Positions 54,037-64,000 of a DNA stretch of 64,000 nt are shown piece after piece (position 1 is the stretch's first letter; the number at the start of each line of letters is the position of its first letter). The position numbers were made by a program, and so were the translations under genes. Where the stretch lies: contig NZ_VLTK01000006.1 in the NCBI RefSeq assembly GCF_007558825.1, positions 190,639 to 254,638 of the forward strand. The letters are read 5' to 3'. A model generated the notes under the pieces. That model made no database searches. It was given only the letters and a program-made list of their open reading frames with translations, and had not been told where the DNA came from. The DNA is from Brevibacterium aurantiacum. GTDB lineage: Bacteria; Actinomycetota; Actinomycetes; Actinomycetales; Brevibacteriaceae.

Positions 54037-54098
54037 CAACGGTTGGTAAGTTCGTGTCGATCAAGACCGATTTTTCGAAGCGAACTTACCAACCGTTG
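54037..54098. repeat. perfect 18-bp inverted repeat
   Basis: CAACGGTTGGTAAGTTCG (54037-54054) and CGAACTTACCAACCGTTG (54081-54098) are exact complements around a 26-base centre. It lies just beyond the etf terminator and has a T-run inside the loop rather than after the stem. It could be a mobile-element end pair, a repeat element, or a second hairpin. Confidence 0.85.
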
Positions 54099-54216
54099 GC
54101 GCGCGGCGGCTGGCGCGGGTGCGAGGCAGTTGGCGGCAGGGGTGTTGGCGCGGGCGCGGGGTGGTTGGCGGCGGCTCCCTTGGGGTCAGGGCTTCGGCGC
54201 TGACGCTCGAGCGCCA

Positions 54217-54303
54217 GCGCAACTCAGCGCAACTCAGCGCAACTCTGCGCAACTCAGCGCAACCGCTCGAGCCGCAGCGCAACTCTGCGCAACTCAGCGC
54301 AGG
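54217..54303. repeat. decamer tandem array AACTCAGCGC
   Basis: Four units of the decamer AACTCAGCGC or AACTCTGCGC occupy 54221-54260, then a GCTCGAGC-containing break, then two more units at 54281-54300. The array runs into the last codons and stop of the minus-strand GntR gene. Confidence 0.9.
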
Positions 54304-54956
54304 GCGGCGCGCAGGGTTTTGTCGAACTCGCGGACGTGCTCGGCGGCGTGGGCTTCGACGGCCGACTCCTTGCCCTCGAGGATCGCTTCGAGCAGATCGA
54401 TGTGCTCGCGGATGTGGGTGATGAGGTCGGGGATGCGGGGGATGACCAGGCACCAGATCCGAGTCGCCAGGTCATCGAGGCGCACCAGAGTCTCCATGAG
54501 ATGCGGATTGTCCACCGAGGAATAGATGAGGCGGTGAACCTCGAGGTCGCGCTCCATGAGGGCCCGCGGAGCGTCGGTCTCTTTGAGCGCCCGTAGGTCA
54601 GCGATCGTGGCTTCGAACTCGCGACGGCGTTCAGAGGTGAGGTTGAGGGCGGCCTTGCGGGCGGCGATGGGTTCGAGGACCTCGCGCATCTCGGAGATCG
54701 TCGACAGGTCCTTGAGGTCGACATTGCTCGCGAAGGTTCCGCGTCTGGAGTAGGAGACGACGAGATGGTCGCTCTCCAGACGCTTGAGCGCTTCCCTGAT
54801 CGGGGTTCGTCCGACCTCGAGCTCTGCGCTCAGGGCAGCCTCGTTGATGGGGTCACCCGGGGCGATGTCGAGCATGATGAGGCGGTGCCGAAGGATCTCA
54901 TAGGCGCGTTCGGCCAGGGAAACCTTCGGTGAGCTCACGGTAGCCGACGACGACAT
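54294..54956 (-). CDS. GntR-family (FCD) regulator of the glyA-sox operon
   Basis: This 220-residue protein has a GntR winged helix ([20 protein letters not shown]) and an FCD domain. ATG 54956 has a CAGGAG site; the frame is open to 55004. It is divergent from glyA-soxBDAG across about 106 bases, so it is the natural candidate regulator of sarcosine and serine use. The spacer has an AT-rich TATATT/TTAGTTGAC core at 55026-55040 that may be its operator. The C-terminal codons and stop sit inside a decamer repeat array, suggesting its 3' end was remodelled. Confidence 0.85.
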   Translation of the reverse strand: MSSSATVSSPKVSLAERAYEILRHRLIMLDIAPGDPINEAALSAELEVGRTPIREALKRLESDHLVVSYSRRGTFASNVDLKDLSTISEMREVLEPIAARKAALNLTSERRREFEATIADLRALKETDAPRALMERDLEVHRLIYSSVDNPHLMETLVRLDDLATRIWCLVIPRIPDLITHIREHIDLLEAILEGKESAVEAHAAEHVREFDKTLRAALR

Positions 54957-55023
54957 TATCAATCTCCTGAAATCACCCATTGCACTTTCGTGTTTTCTCG
55001 TCATAGGCTACAGGAACGCATCT

Positions 55024-55044
55024 GATATATTAGTTGACGATCAA
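55024..55044. promoter_or_regulatory. AT-rich promoter/operator of the glyA-sox operon
   Basis: GATATATTAGTTGACGATCA lies between the GntR and glyA starts and combines a -10-like TATATT with an asymmetric TTAGTTGAC core and TGAT/ATCA ends. No clear -35 was seen. It is the only AT-rich block in this divergent promoter. Confidence 0.45.
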
Positions 55045-55062
55045 ATGGTCGAAGGAGATCAC

Positions 55063-56484
55063 ATGACAGAACAGCTCGTCGAGCCTCTCGAGTCGCCCAC
55101 CCAGTCGCAGGCGCAGCCGTCTGCTCAGTCGCTCGTGCCCTCGTCCGTGGACTTCTCCAGCCGGGAGCCGGTCGAACTGAGCACCCCCCTCGGGCAACTC
55201 GACCCCGAGATCGCCGGACTCATCGATGCCGAGCTCGCTCGTCAGCGCGAGGGGCTCGAGATGATCGCCTCGGAGAACCACACCGCCTCCGCCGTCATGG
55301 CCGCGCAGGGATCGGTGTTGACCAACAAATACGCAGAGGGCTACCCCGGGCGTCGCTACTACGGTGGCTGCGAGCACGTCGACGAGGTCGAGCGCCTCGC
55401 AATCGCCCGTGTCAAGTCACTCTTCGACGCCGAATTCGCCAACGTGCAGCCCCACTCCGGCGCTCAGGCCAACGCCTCTGTCATGCACGCACTCATCCGG
55501 CCAGGCGACACCGTGCTCGGTCTCGACCTCGCCGCCGGCGGGCATCTCACCCACGGCATGAAGATCAACTTCTCCGGTCGTCTCTACAACATCGCCGCCT
55601 ACGGTGTGCGCGAGGACACCAACTGCATCGATATGGCCGAGGTCGATCGCCTCGCCCAGGAACACCAGCCCAAACTGATCGTCGCCGGCTGGTCGGCCTA
55701 CTCCCGCCAGCTCGACTTCGCCGAATTCCGCCGCATCGCCGATTCCGTCGGTGCCTACCTCATGGTCGACATGGCTCACTTCGCCGGGCTCGTCGCGGCA
55801 GGGCTGCACCCCTCTCCGGTCCCACATGCCCACGTCGTGACCTCGACGACGCACAAGACCCTCGGCGGTCCTCGCGGCGGGATCATCCTCACCAACGACG
55901 CCGACATCGCGAAGAAGGTCAACTCCGCAGTCTTCCCCGGTCAGCAGGGTGGGCCGCTTGAGCACGTCATCGCAGGCAAGGCCGTGGCCTTCGGTCTCGC
56001 TGCCTCCGAGACCTTCGTCGAGAAGCAGCAGCGGACTTTGACCGGTGCCGCGGAACTCGCTCGACGCCTCGGCGAATCCGATGTTGCCGACCTCGGGATC
56101 ACCGTCCTCACCGGCGGTACCGACGTCCACCTCGTCCTCGTCGACCTGCGCAACTCCGTCCTCGACGGTGGACAGGCCGAAGACCTGCTCGCCTCGATCG
56201 GCATCACCGTCAACCGCAATGCCGTGCCGAACGATCCGCGTCCGCCGATGGTCACCTCCGGCCTGCGGATCGGCACCCCGGCCCTGGCCAGCCGTGGGTT
56301 CGGTTCCGCCGCCTTCGCCGAGGTGGCCGACATCATCGCCGAGGTGCTCAAGGCCGGTGCTGCCGAGGCTGGTGCCGAGTCCGGTGCCGAACCGCAGGTC
56401 ATCGCCGAGCTCAGCGACCGTGTGTCGGCTCTGGCGACCGCCCACCCGCTCTACCCCACCATGAACGAAATCGGAGCACGCTGA
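55063..56484 (+). CDS. glyA: serine hydroxymethyltransferase
   Basis: This 473-residue PLP enzyme interconverts serine plus THF with glycine plus methylene-THF. Landmarks are [52 protein letters not shown] and PLP lysine K265 in [13 protein letters not shown]. The N-terminus has about 40 extra residues before the conserved core. ATG 55063 has an AAGGAG site; an ATG at 55069 is also in frame. As the first gene of a sarcosine oxidase operon it uses the methylene-THF and glycine that the oxidase makes, giving serine. Confidence 0.93.
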   Translation: MTEQLVEPLESPTQSQAQPSAQSLVPSSVDFSSREPVELSTPLGQLDPEIAGLIDAELARQREGLEMIASENHTASAVMAAQGSVLTNKYAEGYPGRRYYGGCEHVDEVERLAIARVKSLFDAEFANVQPHSGAQANASVMHALIRPGDTVLGLDLAAGGHLTHGMKINFSGRLYNIAAYGVREDTNCIDMAEVDRLAQEHQPKLIVAGWSAYSRQLDFAEFRRIADSVGAYLMVDMAHFAGLVAAGLHPSPVPHAHVVTSTTHKTLGGPRGGIILTNDADIAKKVNSAVFPGQQGGPLEHVIAGKAVAFGLAASETFVEKQQRTLTGAAELARRLGESDVADLGITVLTGGTDVHLVLVDLRNSVLDGGQAEDLLASIGITVNRNAVPNDPRPPMVTSGLRIGTPALASRGFGSAAFAEVADIIAEVLKAGAAEAGAESGAEPQVIAELSDRVSALATAHPLYPTMNEIGAR

Positions 56485-57701
56485 TGGCTGATCAACTCCC
56501 CGAACACCCCGACTTCCTGTGGCGCAACCCGGAACCGAAGAAGTCCTACGAGGCCGTCATCATCGGCGGCGGCGGGCACGGTCTGGCCACTGCCTACTAC
56601 CTGGCCAAGAATCACGGCATGACCAACATCGCCATCCTCGAACGTGGTTGGCTGGCCGGCGGCAATATGGCCCGCAACACGACCATCATCCGCTCGAACT
56701 ACCTGTGGGACGAGTCCGCAGCCATGTACGAGAAGTCGCTCAAACTCTGGGAACAGCTGCCGGAAGAGCTCGACTACGACTTCCTCTTCTCCCAGCGTGG
56801 AGTCCTCAACCTCGCCCACACCCTGCAAGACGTGCGTGAATCCCAGCGACGGGTGAATGCGAACGCACTCAACGGAGTCGATGCCGAGTGGCTCGACCCT
56901 CAGCAGGTCAAGGAAGTCTGCCCGATCATCAACATCGGCGACGACCTGCGCTACCCGGTGATGGGCGCGACCTATCAGCCGCGCGCCGGCATCGCCAAGC
57001 ACGATCACGTTGCTTGGGCATTCGCCCGCAAGTGCGATGAGATGGGCGTCGATATCATCCAGAACTGCGAGGTCACCGGGATCGAGCGCATCGGCGACAA
57101 GGTCGTCGGTGTCGAGACCACCCGCGGCCACATCGCCACCGAGAAGGTCGCCATGTGCGTGGCCGGAGATTCCTCGGTGCTCGCCGACATGGCCGGCATC
57201 CGTCTGCCGATCCAGTCCCACCCGCTGCAGGCGCTCGTGTCCGAACTCTTCGAACCCGTGCACCCGACCGTGGTCATGTCCAACCATGTCCACGTCTACG
57301 TCTCCCAGGCGCACAAAGGCGAACTCGTCATGGGTGCCGGGGTTGATTCCTACAACGGCTATGGCCAACGAGGCGGCTTCCACGTCATCGAAGAGCAGCT
57401 GGCCGCCGCTGTCGAACTGTTCCCGATCTTCGCCCGAGCCCATGTGCTGCGCACCTGGGGCGGCATCGTCGACGTCACTCTCGACGCCTCGCCGATCGTG
57501 TCGAAGACCGAGGTTCAGGGCCTCTACGCCAACTGCGGCTGGGGCACCGGCGGCTTCAAGGGCACGCCCGCCGCCGGGCTCACCTTCGCGCACACGATCG
57601 CCAATGACGAACCCCACCCGCTCAACGCCCCCTACGCCCTCGACCGGTTCGAAACCGGCCACCTCATCGACGAGCACGGCGCTGCAGCCGTGGCGCACTG
57701 A
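56484..57701 (+). CDS. soxB: sarcosine oxidase beta subunit
   Basis: This 405-residue subunit of heterotetrameric sarcosine oxidase binds FAD ([17 protein letters not shown]) and FMN. H173 in IAKHDHVAW is at the position of the covalent FMN-linked histidine of the Corynebacterium enzyme. It oxidises sarcosine to glycine, passing the methyl group as formaldehyde to THF on the alpha subunit. The ATG overlaps the glyA stop (TGATG). Confidence 0.93.
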   Translation: MADQLPEHPDFLWRNPEPKKSYEAVIIGGGGHGLATAYYLAKNHGMTNIAILERGWLAGGNMARNTTIIRSNYLWDESAAMYEKSLKLWEQLPEELDYDFLFSQRGVLNLAHTLQDVRESQRRVNANALNGVDAEWLDPQQVKEVCPIINIGDDLRYPVMGATYQPRAGIAKHDHVAWAFARKCDEMGVDIIQNCEVTGIERIGDKVVGVETTRGHIATEKVAMCVAGDSSVLADMAGIRLPIQSHPLQALVSELFEPVHPTVVMSNHVHVYVSQAHKGELVMGAGVDSYNGYGQRGGFHVIEEQLAAAVELFPIFARAHVLRTWGGIVDVTLDASPIVSKTEVQGLYANCGWGTGGFKGTPAAGLTFAHTIANDEPHPLNAPYALDRFETGHLIDEHGAAAVAH

Positions 57702-57727
57702 GCGAATACGAGACAGAAGGACCTGCC

Positions 57728-58090
57728 ATGCTTCTCATCAGCTGCCCGTACTGCGGGCCACGCGACGAAACCGAGTTCCACTACGGCGGCCAGGCACACG
57801 TCGCCTACCCGGCCGACCCCCACGCGCTCAGCGACAAAGAGTGGGCCGAATTCCTCTTCTACCGCGACAACGACCGCGGTGCCTACGCCGAACGGTGGAG
57901 TCACAGCCTCGGGTGCCGCAAATGGTTCAACGCCATCCGCGACACCGTGACCTATGACTTCAAAGCCATCTACCCCATGGGCGAGGCCCGTCCTACGACT
58001 GCGGACCCTGCGACGAAGCAGCCGGCGACCGCGGAACCGACTCCAGCACAACCGGCACCGACTCCAGCAGAAGGCGAGGGTGCACGATGA
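57728..58090 (+). CDS. soxD: sarcosine oxidase delta subunit
   Basis: This 120-residue zinc-binding delta subunit has C6 and C9 in ISCPYCG, with H59 and C63 in SHSLGC, exactly the four zinc ligands of the Corynebacterium protein. The C-terminal tail of about 30 residues is a Pro/Ala/Thr-rich extension beyond the usual 90-100 residues. It has an AGAAGGA site before the ATG. Its stop overlaps soxA by ATGA. Confidence 0.92.
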   Translation: MLLISCPYCGPRDETEFHYGGQAHVAYPADPHALSDKEWAEFLFYRDNDRGAYAERWSHSLGCRKWFNAIRDTVTYDFKAIYPMGEARPTTADPATKQPATAEPTPAQPAPTPAEGEGAR

Positions 58091-61023
58091 CCACCGCAGA
58101 AACGAACTCCCGCCTCGAGAACGCGAACGGCATCGACCGAACGCGTCCCATCCGCTTCAGAGTCGACGGCCGGCAGTACTCGGGTTTCGCCGGTGACACG
58201 ATCGCCAGCGCCCTCATCGCCGCCGGACGCATCGACTGCGGCAACTCGACCTACCTGGGCCGGGCCCGTGGCATCCTCGGCGCCGGAATCGAGGAGTCGA
58301 ACGCCCTCGTCCGAGTCAAGGGACGCATCCCCGGCGACGTCAGCGAATCCATGCTGCCCGCCACCCGTGTGCCCATCACCGAAGGACTCGAGGCCGACTA
58401 CCTCGCCGGACTCGGAATCCTCGACCCGGGCCAGGACGAGCTCGTCTACGAACACAAGCATGTCCACACCGATGTGCTCATCATCGGCGCCGGACCCGCC
58501 GGACTCGCCGCCGCCCGTGAGGCTGGAAAGTCGGGAGCCAGAACGCTGCTGCTCGACGACAGGTCCGCTCCCGGAGGGTCACTGCTGTCGAGTTCGGCCG
58601 ACAGCGTCGACGGCATGCCCGCCGCCAAGTGGATCGAGTCCACCGTGGCTTCCTTCGCCGAGGCGGAGGAGCTCACCTACCGAGGAAACACAACGGTGTT
58701 CGGCAGCTATGACTCGAACTACTTCGTCGCGCTCGAGGACCGCACGCTCGACCTCGTCGAAAGCGGGGGATCGGGTGCACAGGAGCGCGGCACTTCCCGC
58801 CCGGGCACCCGCCAGCAGGTCTGGCACATCCGGGCCCAGCAGGTCGTGCTGGCCACCGGAGCCCATGAACGCCCGATCGTCTTCGCCAACAACGACCGTC
58901 CGGGCATCATGCTCGCCTCGGCCGTGCGCACCTACCTCAATCGCTACGGCGTCGCGGCAGGACAGTCCGTCGCGATCGCTGCGACGAACGACTCGGCATA
59001 CGAACTGCTCGCCGATCTGCACACGGCAGGCATCGAGGTGCCCGCGGTCATCGACTCGCGGACAACCGCCTCGGCGATGGCAGAGTACGTTGCCCGGGAA
59101 ACCGGAACTCGGCTCATCCTCGGGTCCGCGGTCAGCGACACTGCAGGTGAGGGACCTGCCGGGCGCGTCAGCGCGATAAGTGTCTCCGGTCTCGACGAAG
59201 ACGGTGTGGCCATCGGTGACCCTGAGATCATCGATGTGGACCTGCTGGCCGTGGCCGGCGGATTCTCCCCTGTCATCCATCTGCACGGACAGCGCAAGGG
59301 GCCAATCGCCTGGCGACCCGACATCGCTGCCTTCGTTCCGACAGCACCCGTGCGCGACCAGTTCACCGTCGGTGCGCTCACCGGCGACTACTCGCTCGAA
59401 TCGGCCCTCAGGCAAGGTTCGGAGGCTGGTCATGAGGCTGCCAAGCGCACGGGGTTCTCCGCTGCCCTGAGCGTTCCGAGAGCGGCGTCGGTGCCCTTTG
59501 CCGAGGCCCGCCCACTGTGGTTGGTCACCTCGGCCAGCGCCGATCACGCCGAGCTGACCACGCATTTCATCGACTTCCAGCGTGACCAGTCCGTTGCCGA
59601 TGTGCAGCGGGCGATGAACGCAGGCATGCGCTCGGTCGAGCACATCAAGCGCTACACCTCGATCTCGACGGCCAATGATCAGGGCAAGACGAGCGCGGTC
59701 AACGCCATCGGTGCCATCGCGCAGGTGCTGGGCGAGTCCGACCTGGGCTCGGTCGGCCACACGACCTTCCGTGCGCCCTTCGCGCCCGTGCCGTTCGCGG
59801 CGTTGGCCGGCAGGCGCAAGGGCGAGCTCTTCGACCCGGCGCGGGTCACCTCGATCCACCCCTGGCACATCGCCCACGGTGCCGAATTCGAAGACGTCGG
59901 TCAGTGGAAGCGGCCCTGGTACTACCCGGCCGACGGGGAGGACATGGACGCGGCGGTGCTGCGCGAATGCAAGGCCGTTCGCGAATCGGTCGGTTTCCAG
60001 GATGCCTCAACCTTGGGAAAGATCGAGATCCGCGGCACCGACGCCGGCAAGTTCCTCGGCCAGATCTACACCAACGGCTTCGCCAAGCTCAAGGTCGGCA
60101 AGGGCCGCTACGGACTCATGTGCAAACCCGACGGAATGGTCTTCGACGACGGGGTGACCCTGCGTGTGGCGGAGGACCGCTACTACATGACCACGACCAC
60201 CGGTGGAGCAGCGACCGTACTGGAATGGCTCGAGGAATGGCACCAGACCGAATGGCCCGAACTCGACGTCGTCTTCACCTCGGTGACCGAGGAATGGTCG
60301 ACCGTCGCGGTCGCCGGACCGAAGTCCCGCGAGGTCATCGCCAAACTCGCTCCGAATCTGGACGTGTCCAACGAGGCCTTCGAATTCATGGGCTTCAGGG
60401 AGACCACCCTGGCCAACGGGATCCCGGCTCGCATCTGCCGCATTTCGTTCTCCGGTGAGCTCGCCTTCGAGATCAACGTCGACACCTTCTACGGGCTCAC
60501 CGTCTGGGAGGCCGTCGCCGAGGCGGGTGCAGAGTTCGGCATCACCCCCTACGGAACCGAGACCATGCACGTTCTCCGTGCCGAGAAGGGCTTCATCATC
60601 GTCGGTCAGGACACCGACGGGACCGTCACCCCGCAGGACGCGGGCATGGACTGGATCGTCTCGAAGCTCAAGGACTTCATCGGCAAGCGCTCGTACTCGC
60701 GGATCGACACGTCACGTGAGGACCGCAAGCACCTCGTCGGAGTCCTCCCCGTCGACGGCACGACCCGTCTTGCCGAAGGTGCCCAGCTCATCACTTCGGG
60801 CACACCTCTGACCCCGGAGGCGGGCCCGGTCCCGATGATCGGACACGTCACCTCGTCCTATATCTCACCGAGCATGGACCGACCCTTCGGCCTTGCGCTC
60901 GTTGAGAACGGCCGGAACCGGATGGGTGAGATCGCCCAGTCTCCGGTCGGCGGCGAGCTTGTCGACGTCGAGATCACCTCACCCGTCTTCTACGATCCAG
61001 AAGGGAACCGCCGCGATGGCTGA
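58087..61023 (+). CDS. soxA: sarcosine oxidase alpha subunit
   Basis: This is the 978-residue large subunit. It has an N-terminal 2Fe-2S-like fold segment ([20 protein letters not shown]), an NAD-binding flavoprotein domain with [20 protein letters not shown] near residues 133-152, a middle disulfide-reductase-like domain ([20 protein letters not shown]), and a C-terminal GcvT-like domain of about 380 residues. The GcvT-like domain starts near [20 protein letters not shown] and accepts the one-carbon unit from sarcosine on THF. Length is typical. It overlaps soxD by four bases and soxG by eight. Confidence 0.93.
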   Translation: MTTAETNSRLENANGIDRTRPIRFRVDGRQYSGFAGDTIASALIAAGRIDCGNSTYLGRARGILGAGIEESNALVRVKGRIPGDVSESMLPATRVPITEGLEADYLAGLGILDPGQDELVYEHKHVHTDVLIIGAGPAGLAAAREAGKSGARTLLLDDRSAPGGSLLSSSADSVDGMPAAKWIESTVASFAEAEELTYRGNTTVFGSYDSNYFVALEDRTLDLVESGGSGAQERGTSRPGTRQQVWHIRAQQVVLATGAHERPIVFANNDRPGIMLASAVRTYLNRYGVAAGQSVAIAATNDSAYELLADLHTAGIEVPAVIDSRTTASAMAEYVARETGTRLILGSAVSDTAGEGPAGRVSAISVSGLDEDGVAIGDPEIIDVDLLAVAGGFSPVIHLHGQRKGPIAWRPDIAAFVPTAPVRDQFTVGALTGDYSLESALRQGSEAGHEAAKRTGFSAALSVPRAASVPFAEARPLWLVTSASADHAELTTHFIDFQRDQSVADVQRAMNAGMRSVEHIKRYTSISTANDQGKTSAVNAIGAIAQVLGESDLGSVGHTTFRAPFAPVPFAALAGRRKGELFDPARVTSIHPWHIAHGAEFEDVGQWKRPWYYPADGEDMDAAVLRECKAVRESVGFQDASTLGKIEIRGTDAGKFLGQIYTNGFAKLKVGKGRYGLMCKPDGMVFDDGVTLRVAEDRYYMTTTTGGAATVLEWLEEWHQTEWPELDVVFTSVTEEWSTVAVAGPKSREVIAKLAPNLDVSNEAFEFMGFRETTLANGIPARICRISFSGELAFEINVDTFYGLTVWEAVAEAGAEFGITPYGTETMHVLRAEKGFIIVGQDTDGTVTPQDAGMDWIVSKLKDFIGKRSYSRIDTSREDRKHLVGVLPVDGTTRLAEGAQLITSGTPLTPEAGPVPMIGHVTSSYISPSMDRPFGLALVENGRNRMGEIAQSPVGGELVDVEITSPVFYDPEGNRRDG

Positions 61024-61696
61024 AACCACCCAGAGCACACAGACGCTCGAGGCAACTGACGAGATCAATGCCCTCCGCGTCTCCCCGGCAGCGCACCTCA
61101 CCGAGGAGATGGCGACCGCCACCAAGGCGGGCGGGCGGGCCGTGGGCCTGCGCGAACGAGCGTTCACCGTCCAGATCGGTCTCAGATGCACCCCGGGAAC
61201 CGCCTCGGCGGATGCCCTCGAGTCCGCACTCGGGATCACGCTGCCCAAACAGGTCGGCGAAGTCACCGGGGACGGGACCGGTCTGCACACGATCTGGCTG
61301 AGCCCCGACGAATTCCTCGCCGTCGATGTCTCGCGCCAGCAGCGTCCGGGCGAGACCCTCGTCGCCGAGGCGGCCCTCGAAGGACTGCCCGGACAGGCCG
61401 TGGATCTGTCCGCGAACCGAACGATCATCGAGCTGACCGGGTCGAAGGCCCGTGAGGTGCTTGAGAAGAGTGTCCGCGCCGATCTCCACCCCCGTGCCTT
61501 CGGCGTGGGCACGGCGCTCGTCACCCAGCTGGGGCCGGTGCCGGTCATCCTGCACCACTCCTCGGAGGGTGAATACCGTGTGTACCCGCGGGCGAGTTTC
61601 GCGGACTTCACCGTCCGCTGGCTGCTCGATGGAATGGCTGAGTTCGTCGCCGACGACGCCAGGGCGCCCGCCGACGATTCCGAGAGCACCGGCTGA
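61016..61696 (+). CDS. soxG: sarcosine oxidase gamma subunit
   Basis: This 226-residue gamma subunit has the pattern [20 protein letters not shown], the [14 protein letters not shown] segment and [19 protein letters not shown]. It is a GcvT-fold-related small subunit that stabilises the oxidase. ATG 61016 overlaps the end of soxA and has an AGAAGGGAA site. Its stop overlaps the sdaA start (TGATG). Confidence 0.9.
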   Translation: MAETTQSTQTLEATDEINALRVSPAAHLTEEMATATKAGGRAVGLRERAFTVQIGLRCTPGTASADALESALGITLPKQVGEVTGDGTGLHTIWLSPDEFLAVDVSRQQRPGETLVAEAALEGLPGQAVDLSANRTIIELTGSKAREVLEKSVRADLHPRAFGVGTALVTQLGPVPVILHHSSEGEYRVYPRASFADFTVRWLLDGMAEFVADDARAPADDSESTG

Positions 61697-63108
61697 TGGC
61701 ACTCGGCGTTCTCGACCTCTTCTCCATCGGCCTCGGCCCGTCCTCCTCGCACACAGTGGGCCCGATGCGGGCGGCCGTGCGATTCGTCGATGAGCTGGCT
61801 GCTGATGGTCACTTCGCTCGAGTCGAGAAGGTCAGCGTCGGTCTCTTCGGCTCCCTGGCCGCCACGGGAATCGGGCACGGCTCCGATTCCGCGGTCCTCG
61901 CCGGGCTGAGCGGGTGCGAGCCCGAGACTCTCGATCCTGATGCCGTGGGTCCGCTGGTCGCCGAGGTGCGAGAGCAGGGGACGATCAACCTCGGCGGACG
62001 CAGGACCATCCCCTTCGATCCGGAGGCCGACCTCACGCTGCATCGGCGTGAATCCCTGCCGCAGCATCCCAACGGGATGCGGATGAGCGCCGAGGTGGAC
62101 GGGGAGGTCATCGAACGCGAGTACTTCTCCATCGGCGGTGGCTTCGTCGTCACCGCCGATGAGATGGGAGTCGAGTCAGCGGACTCCCGCGACGTCCTCG
62201 ATTTCGCCACCGCCGATGAGCTGCTCGAGCAGTGCAGCCGGCATGGGGTGTCCATCGCCGAACTCATGGCCATCAACGAACGCGAACGTCAGGACGACGA
62301 GCTCCTGCGCAAGCAGCTGCTCGACATCTGGGCGGTCATGCGCGAATGCGTGCACAACGGGTGCACACGCACTGAGACCGAGCTTCCCGGCGGGTTGAAG
62401 GTGCGCAGACGCGCGCCGGAACTGCGGGCGCGGCTCGAGGACGCAGAGTACAGAGCCTCGGGTTCCCTCGATGCGCTTGAATGGGTCAACCTCTACGCAC
62501 TTGCCGTCAACGAGGAGAATGCCTCGGGCGGACGCATCGTCACGGCACCGACGAACGGGGCCGCCGGCATCATCCCGGCGGTGCTGCACTACATGGATCG
62601 CTTCGTCGTCGGCGACGGGGAGGCCGGTGACGATGCTGCGGGTGCCGAGGATGACGGACGAGCCGGCGACGACGCCGTCGTGAAGTTCCTGCTGACCGCG
62701 GGGGCCATCGGGATCCTGTTCAAGCGCAATGCCTCGATCTCCGGGGCTGAGGTCGGCTGTCAGGGCGAGGTCGGCTCCGCCTGTGCGATGGCTGCCGCAG
62801 GTCTGTGCGCCGTGCTCGGCGGCAGTCCCGAGCAGATTGAGAACGCCGCAGAGATCGGACTCGAACACAACCTGGGTCTGACCTGCGACCCCGTCGGGGG
62901 CCTGGTGCAGGTCCCGTGCATCGAGCGCAATGCCATTGCCTCGGTGAAGGCGATCAACGCTGCGAGACTGGCCATGCACGGCGACGGCAGTCACCGGGTC
63001 AGTCTCGACCAGGCGATCGAGACGATGCGCCAGACCGGCGCGGATATGAAGTCGAAGTACAAGGAGACGTCACTCGGCGGACTCGCCGTCAATGTCATCG
63101 AGTGCTGA
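61696..63108 (+). CDS. sdaA: L-serine ammonia-lyase, single-chain iron-sulfur type
   Basis: This 470-residue enzyme converts L-serine to pyruvate plus ammonia. It has the N-terminal beta domain start [37 protein letters not shown] in the alpha domain, and cysteines C355, C363, C397 and C408 in [29 protein letters not shown] and VPCIERNA, the 4Fe-4S and active-site set. An acidic insert of about 20 residues sits near 310-330. Co-transcription with glyA-sox makes serine the exit point to central metabolism. Confidence 0.93.
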   Translation: MALGVLDLFSIGLGPSSSHTVGPMRAAVRFVDELAADGHFARVEKVSVGLFGSLAATGIGHGSDSAVLAGLSGCEPETLDPDAVGPLVAEVREQGTINLGGRRTIPFDPEADLTLHRRESLPQHPNGMRMSAEVDGEVIEREYFSIGGGFVVTADEMGVESADSRDVLDFATADELLEQCSRHGVSIAELMAINERERQDDELLRKQLLDIWAVMRECVHNGCTRTETELPGGLKVRRRAPELRARLEDAEYRASGSLDALEWVNLYALAVNEENASGGRIVTAPTNGAAGIIPAVLHYMDRFVVGDGEAGDDAAGAEDDGRAGDDAVVKFLLTAGAIGILFKRNASISGAEVGCQGEVGSACAMAAAGLCAVLGGSPEQIENAAEIGLEHNLGLTCDPVGGLVQVPCIERNAIASVKAINAARLAMHGDGSHRVSLDQAIETMRQTGADMKSKYKETSLGGLAVNVIEC

Positions 63109-63203
63109 CGAACGAGCAGACAACCTCGGCGGGTCGAAGTTGACCGTCTGAGCCGAATCACCCAATGATTAGGTACACCCTATCGAGCAAGGAAGCAGTG
63201 GAT

Positions 63204-64000
63204 ATGCAGGACTACATCTTCACCCTGGAATGCGACGAACGACCAGGCATTCTCCATTCCGTCACCGGCGCCCTCCTGACCCACGGCGGTGACATCAAGG
63301 AACTCAAGCAGTTCGACGATCAGTATGCCGAACGTCTGTTCCTCCGCATCGACTTCAGCATCAAGGAAGGCTCGAACGGAGCGATCGACGACCTGCGTCG
63401 GGACTTCGAAACCATCGGCACAGACTTCGATGCGACCTGGCAGCTATGGCCGCAGGGGGAGAAGCGCCGGGTACTCATCATGGTCTCGAAGTTCGAGCAC
63501 TGCCTCAACGACCTGCTCTTCCGTTCCCAGATCGGCGAACTGCCCATCGAGATCGCGGCCGTGGTGTCCAACCACCCCGACCACAGGGAGCTCGTCGAAT
63601 GGCACCACATCCCGTTCTTCCGCATCCCGGTGACCAAGGAGACCAAGCCCGAGGCGGAGGCGAAGCTGCTCGAACTCGTCGATCGCTTCGAGGTCGACCT
63701 TGTCGTGCTCGCCCGCTACATGCAGGTGCTCTCCGATGATCTGGCCCGTGAGCTGACGGGGCGGGCGATCAACATCCACCACTCGTTCCTGCCCTCGTTC
63801 AAGGGCGCCAAGCCCTATCACCAGGCCTGGGAGCGGGGAGTCAAGACCGTTGGGGCGACCGCGCACTTCGTCAACAGCGAACTCGACGAGGGGCCGATCA
63901 TCGCCCAGCAGCTCGTCGAGGTCGATCACGCCTTCGGCCCACAGGACCTCGTGGCCGCCGGTCGCGACGCCGAGTGCAAGGCCCTGTCCAATGCCGTCAA
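63204..64000 (+). CDS. purU: formyltetrahydrofolate deformylase, partial at the right edge
   Basis: The 265 visible codons are open to the last base. The N-terminal ACT domain starts MQDYIFTLECDERPGILHSV. The formyltransferase-fold domain includes MVSKFEHCLNDLLFRSQIGE, AVVSNHPDHRELVEWHHIP, VVLARYMQVLSDDLARELTG and INIHHSFLPSFKGAKPYHQA. This is PurU, which hydrolyses 10-formyl-THF to formate and THF; family members have about 285 residues, so only the last 15-25 are missing. It lies 95 bases after sdaA with an AAGGAAG site, and probably recycles THF during sarcosine oxidation. Confidence 0.93.
   Translation, partial: MQDYIFTLECDERPGILHSVTGALLTHGGDIKELKQFDDQYAERLFLRIDFSIKEGSNGAIDDLRRDFETIGTDFDATWQLWPQGEKRRVLIMVSKFEHCLNDLLFRSQIGELPIEIAAVVSNHPDHRELVEWHHIPFFRIPVTKETKPEAEAKLLELVDRFEVDLVVLARYMQVLSDDLARELTGRAINIHHSFLPSFKGAKPYHQAWERGVKTVGATAHFVNSELDEGPIIAQQLVEVDHAFGPQDLVAAGRDAECKALSNAV

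Larger units (their letters stand above)
53861..54293. other. repeat-rich intergenic region
   Basis: This 433-base spacer lies between the cytochrome-like gene and the convergent GntR gene. In order it holds short repeats of GGCTCCGGCGG type (53867-53930), the rho-independent terminator at 53973-54011, a perfect 18-bp inverted repeat at 54037-54098, two copies of a roughly 33-base GC-rich repeat (about 54110-54175), and a decamer array to 54303. No gene was found. Confidence 0.7.

Noticed and set aside
54217-54303. CRISPR-like array
   Set aside because: The units are 10 bases long and directly adjacent, without unique spacers, and no cas gene is present.
54957-55062. Glycine riboswitch before glyA
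   Set aside because: The spacer is only about 106 bases, shared with a divergent gene, and lacks the expected tandem aptamer architecture.
57010-57957. Open frame overlapping soxB and soxD in another frame
   Set aside because: Its translation is Ser/Pro/Arg-rich shadow sequence, while the soxB and soxD frames carry the conserved ligands.

Overview
The window is a high-GC, densely coding chromosomal segment of an actinobacterium. The DUF222/13E12-type HNH protein, a DtxR-type iron box, an ACC deaminase, DUF6204/DUF6230/DUF6114 proteins and the overall gene style suggest Brevibacterium or a close relative in the Micrococcales. That placement is an inference from remembered family distribution, not a search. 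No rRNA, tRNA, CRISPR array, prophage or insertion sequence was recognised.

Layout. 1-4.3 kb: partial LysE-type exporter, M50-like membrane peptidase, HAD phosphatase, long DUF222-HNH protein. 4.4-8 kb: divergent xanthine/urate-type NCS2 permease and 8-oxoguanine-deaminase-like amidohydrolase, a purine-base salvage pair. 8-12 kb: two small membrane proteins, a class I glutamine amidotransferase and an AGCS alanine/glycine symporter. 12.2-14.3 kb: tight operon DUF6230 / DUF6114 / Pro-Thr-rich secreted protein behind a good promoter. 14.4-18.8 kb: AbgT transporter, creatininase-family hydrolase overlapping a GntR regulator, and a secreted PHB-depolymerase-like esterase sharing an operator-like motif with that regulator. 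18.9-20.8 kb: GntR regulator divergent from ACC deaminase (acdS), with a palindrome on the acdS -10. 21-25.7 kb: succinate-semialdehyde-type dehydrogenase, a TetR/DUF6204/winged-helix operon, an MFS carrier. 26.1-30.3 kb: adenylate-forming ligase, ketosynthase and acyl-CoA dehydrogenase, a possible small acyl pathway. 30.5-40 kb: YtcJ-like amidohydrolase, GntR, tricarballylate-dehydrogenase-like flavoprotein divergent from tctCBA, then an SSS symporter with a DUF3311 partner. 40-43.7 kb: alpha-keto-acid dehydrogenase E1alpha-E1beta-E2. 43.8-48.5 kb: YqeB-like protein, TetR, then an iron-controlled siderophore-interacting/O-methyltransferase-like fusion and a siderophore-binding lipoprotein. 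48.5-53.9 kb: Lrp regulator, etfBA, and a large cytochrome-b-like membrane protein with a repeat-bearing disordered N-terminus. 54.3-64 kb: GntR divergent from glyA-soxBDAG-sdaA, followed by purU, cut by the window end.

Together the genes describe a soil- or surface-type heterotroph using amino acids, ACC, branched-chain keto acids, tricarboxylates, purines and methylated amines. The clearest circuit is at the right end. Heterotetrameric sarcosine oxidase yields glycine plus methylene-THF, GlyA joins them into serine, SdaA deaminates serine to pyruvate, and PurU releases THF from formyl-THF. Many operons sit next to their own GntR or TetR regulator, and several intergenic regions carry near-perfect palindromes.

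The items most worth a second look are the ETF-linked cytochrome with four GLPRV-x-GGDPWPPEG peptides, the SIP-methyltransferase fusion, the ligase/ketosynthase/dehydrogenase set without a carrier protein, and the 18-bp inverted repeat plus decamer array near 54.0-54.3 kb.
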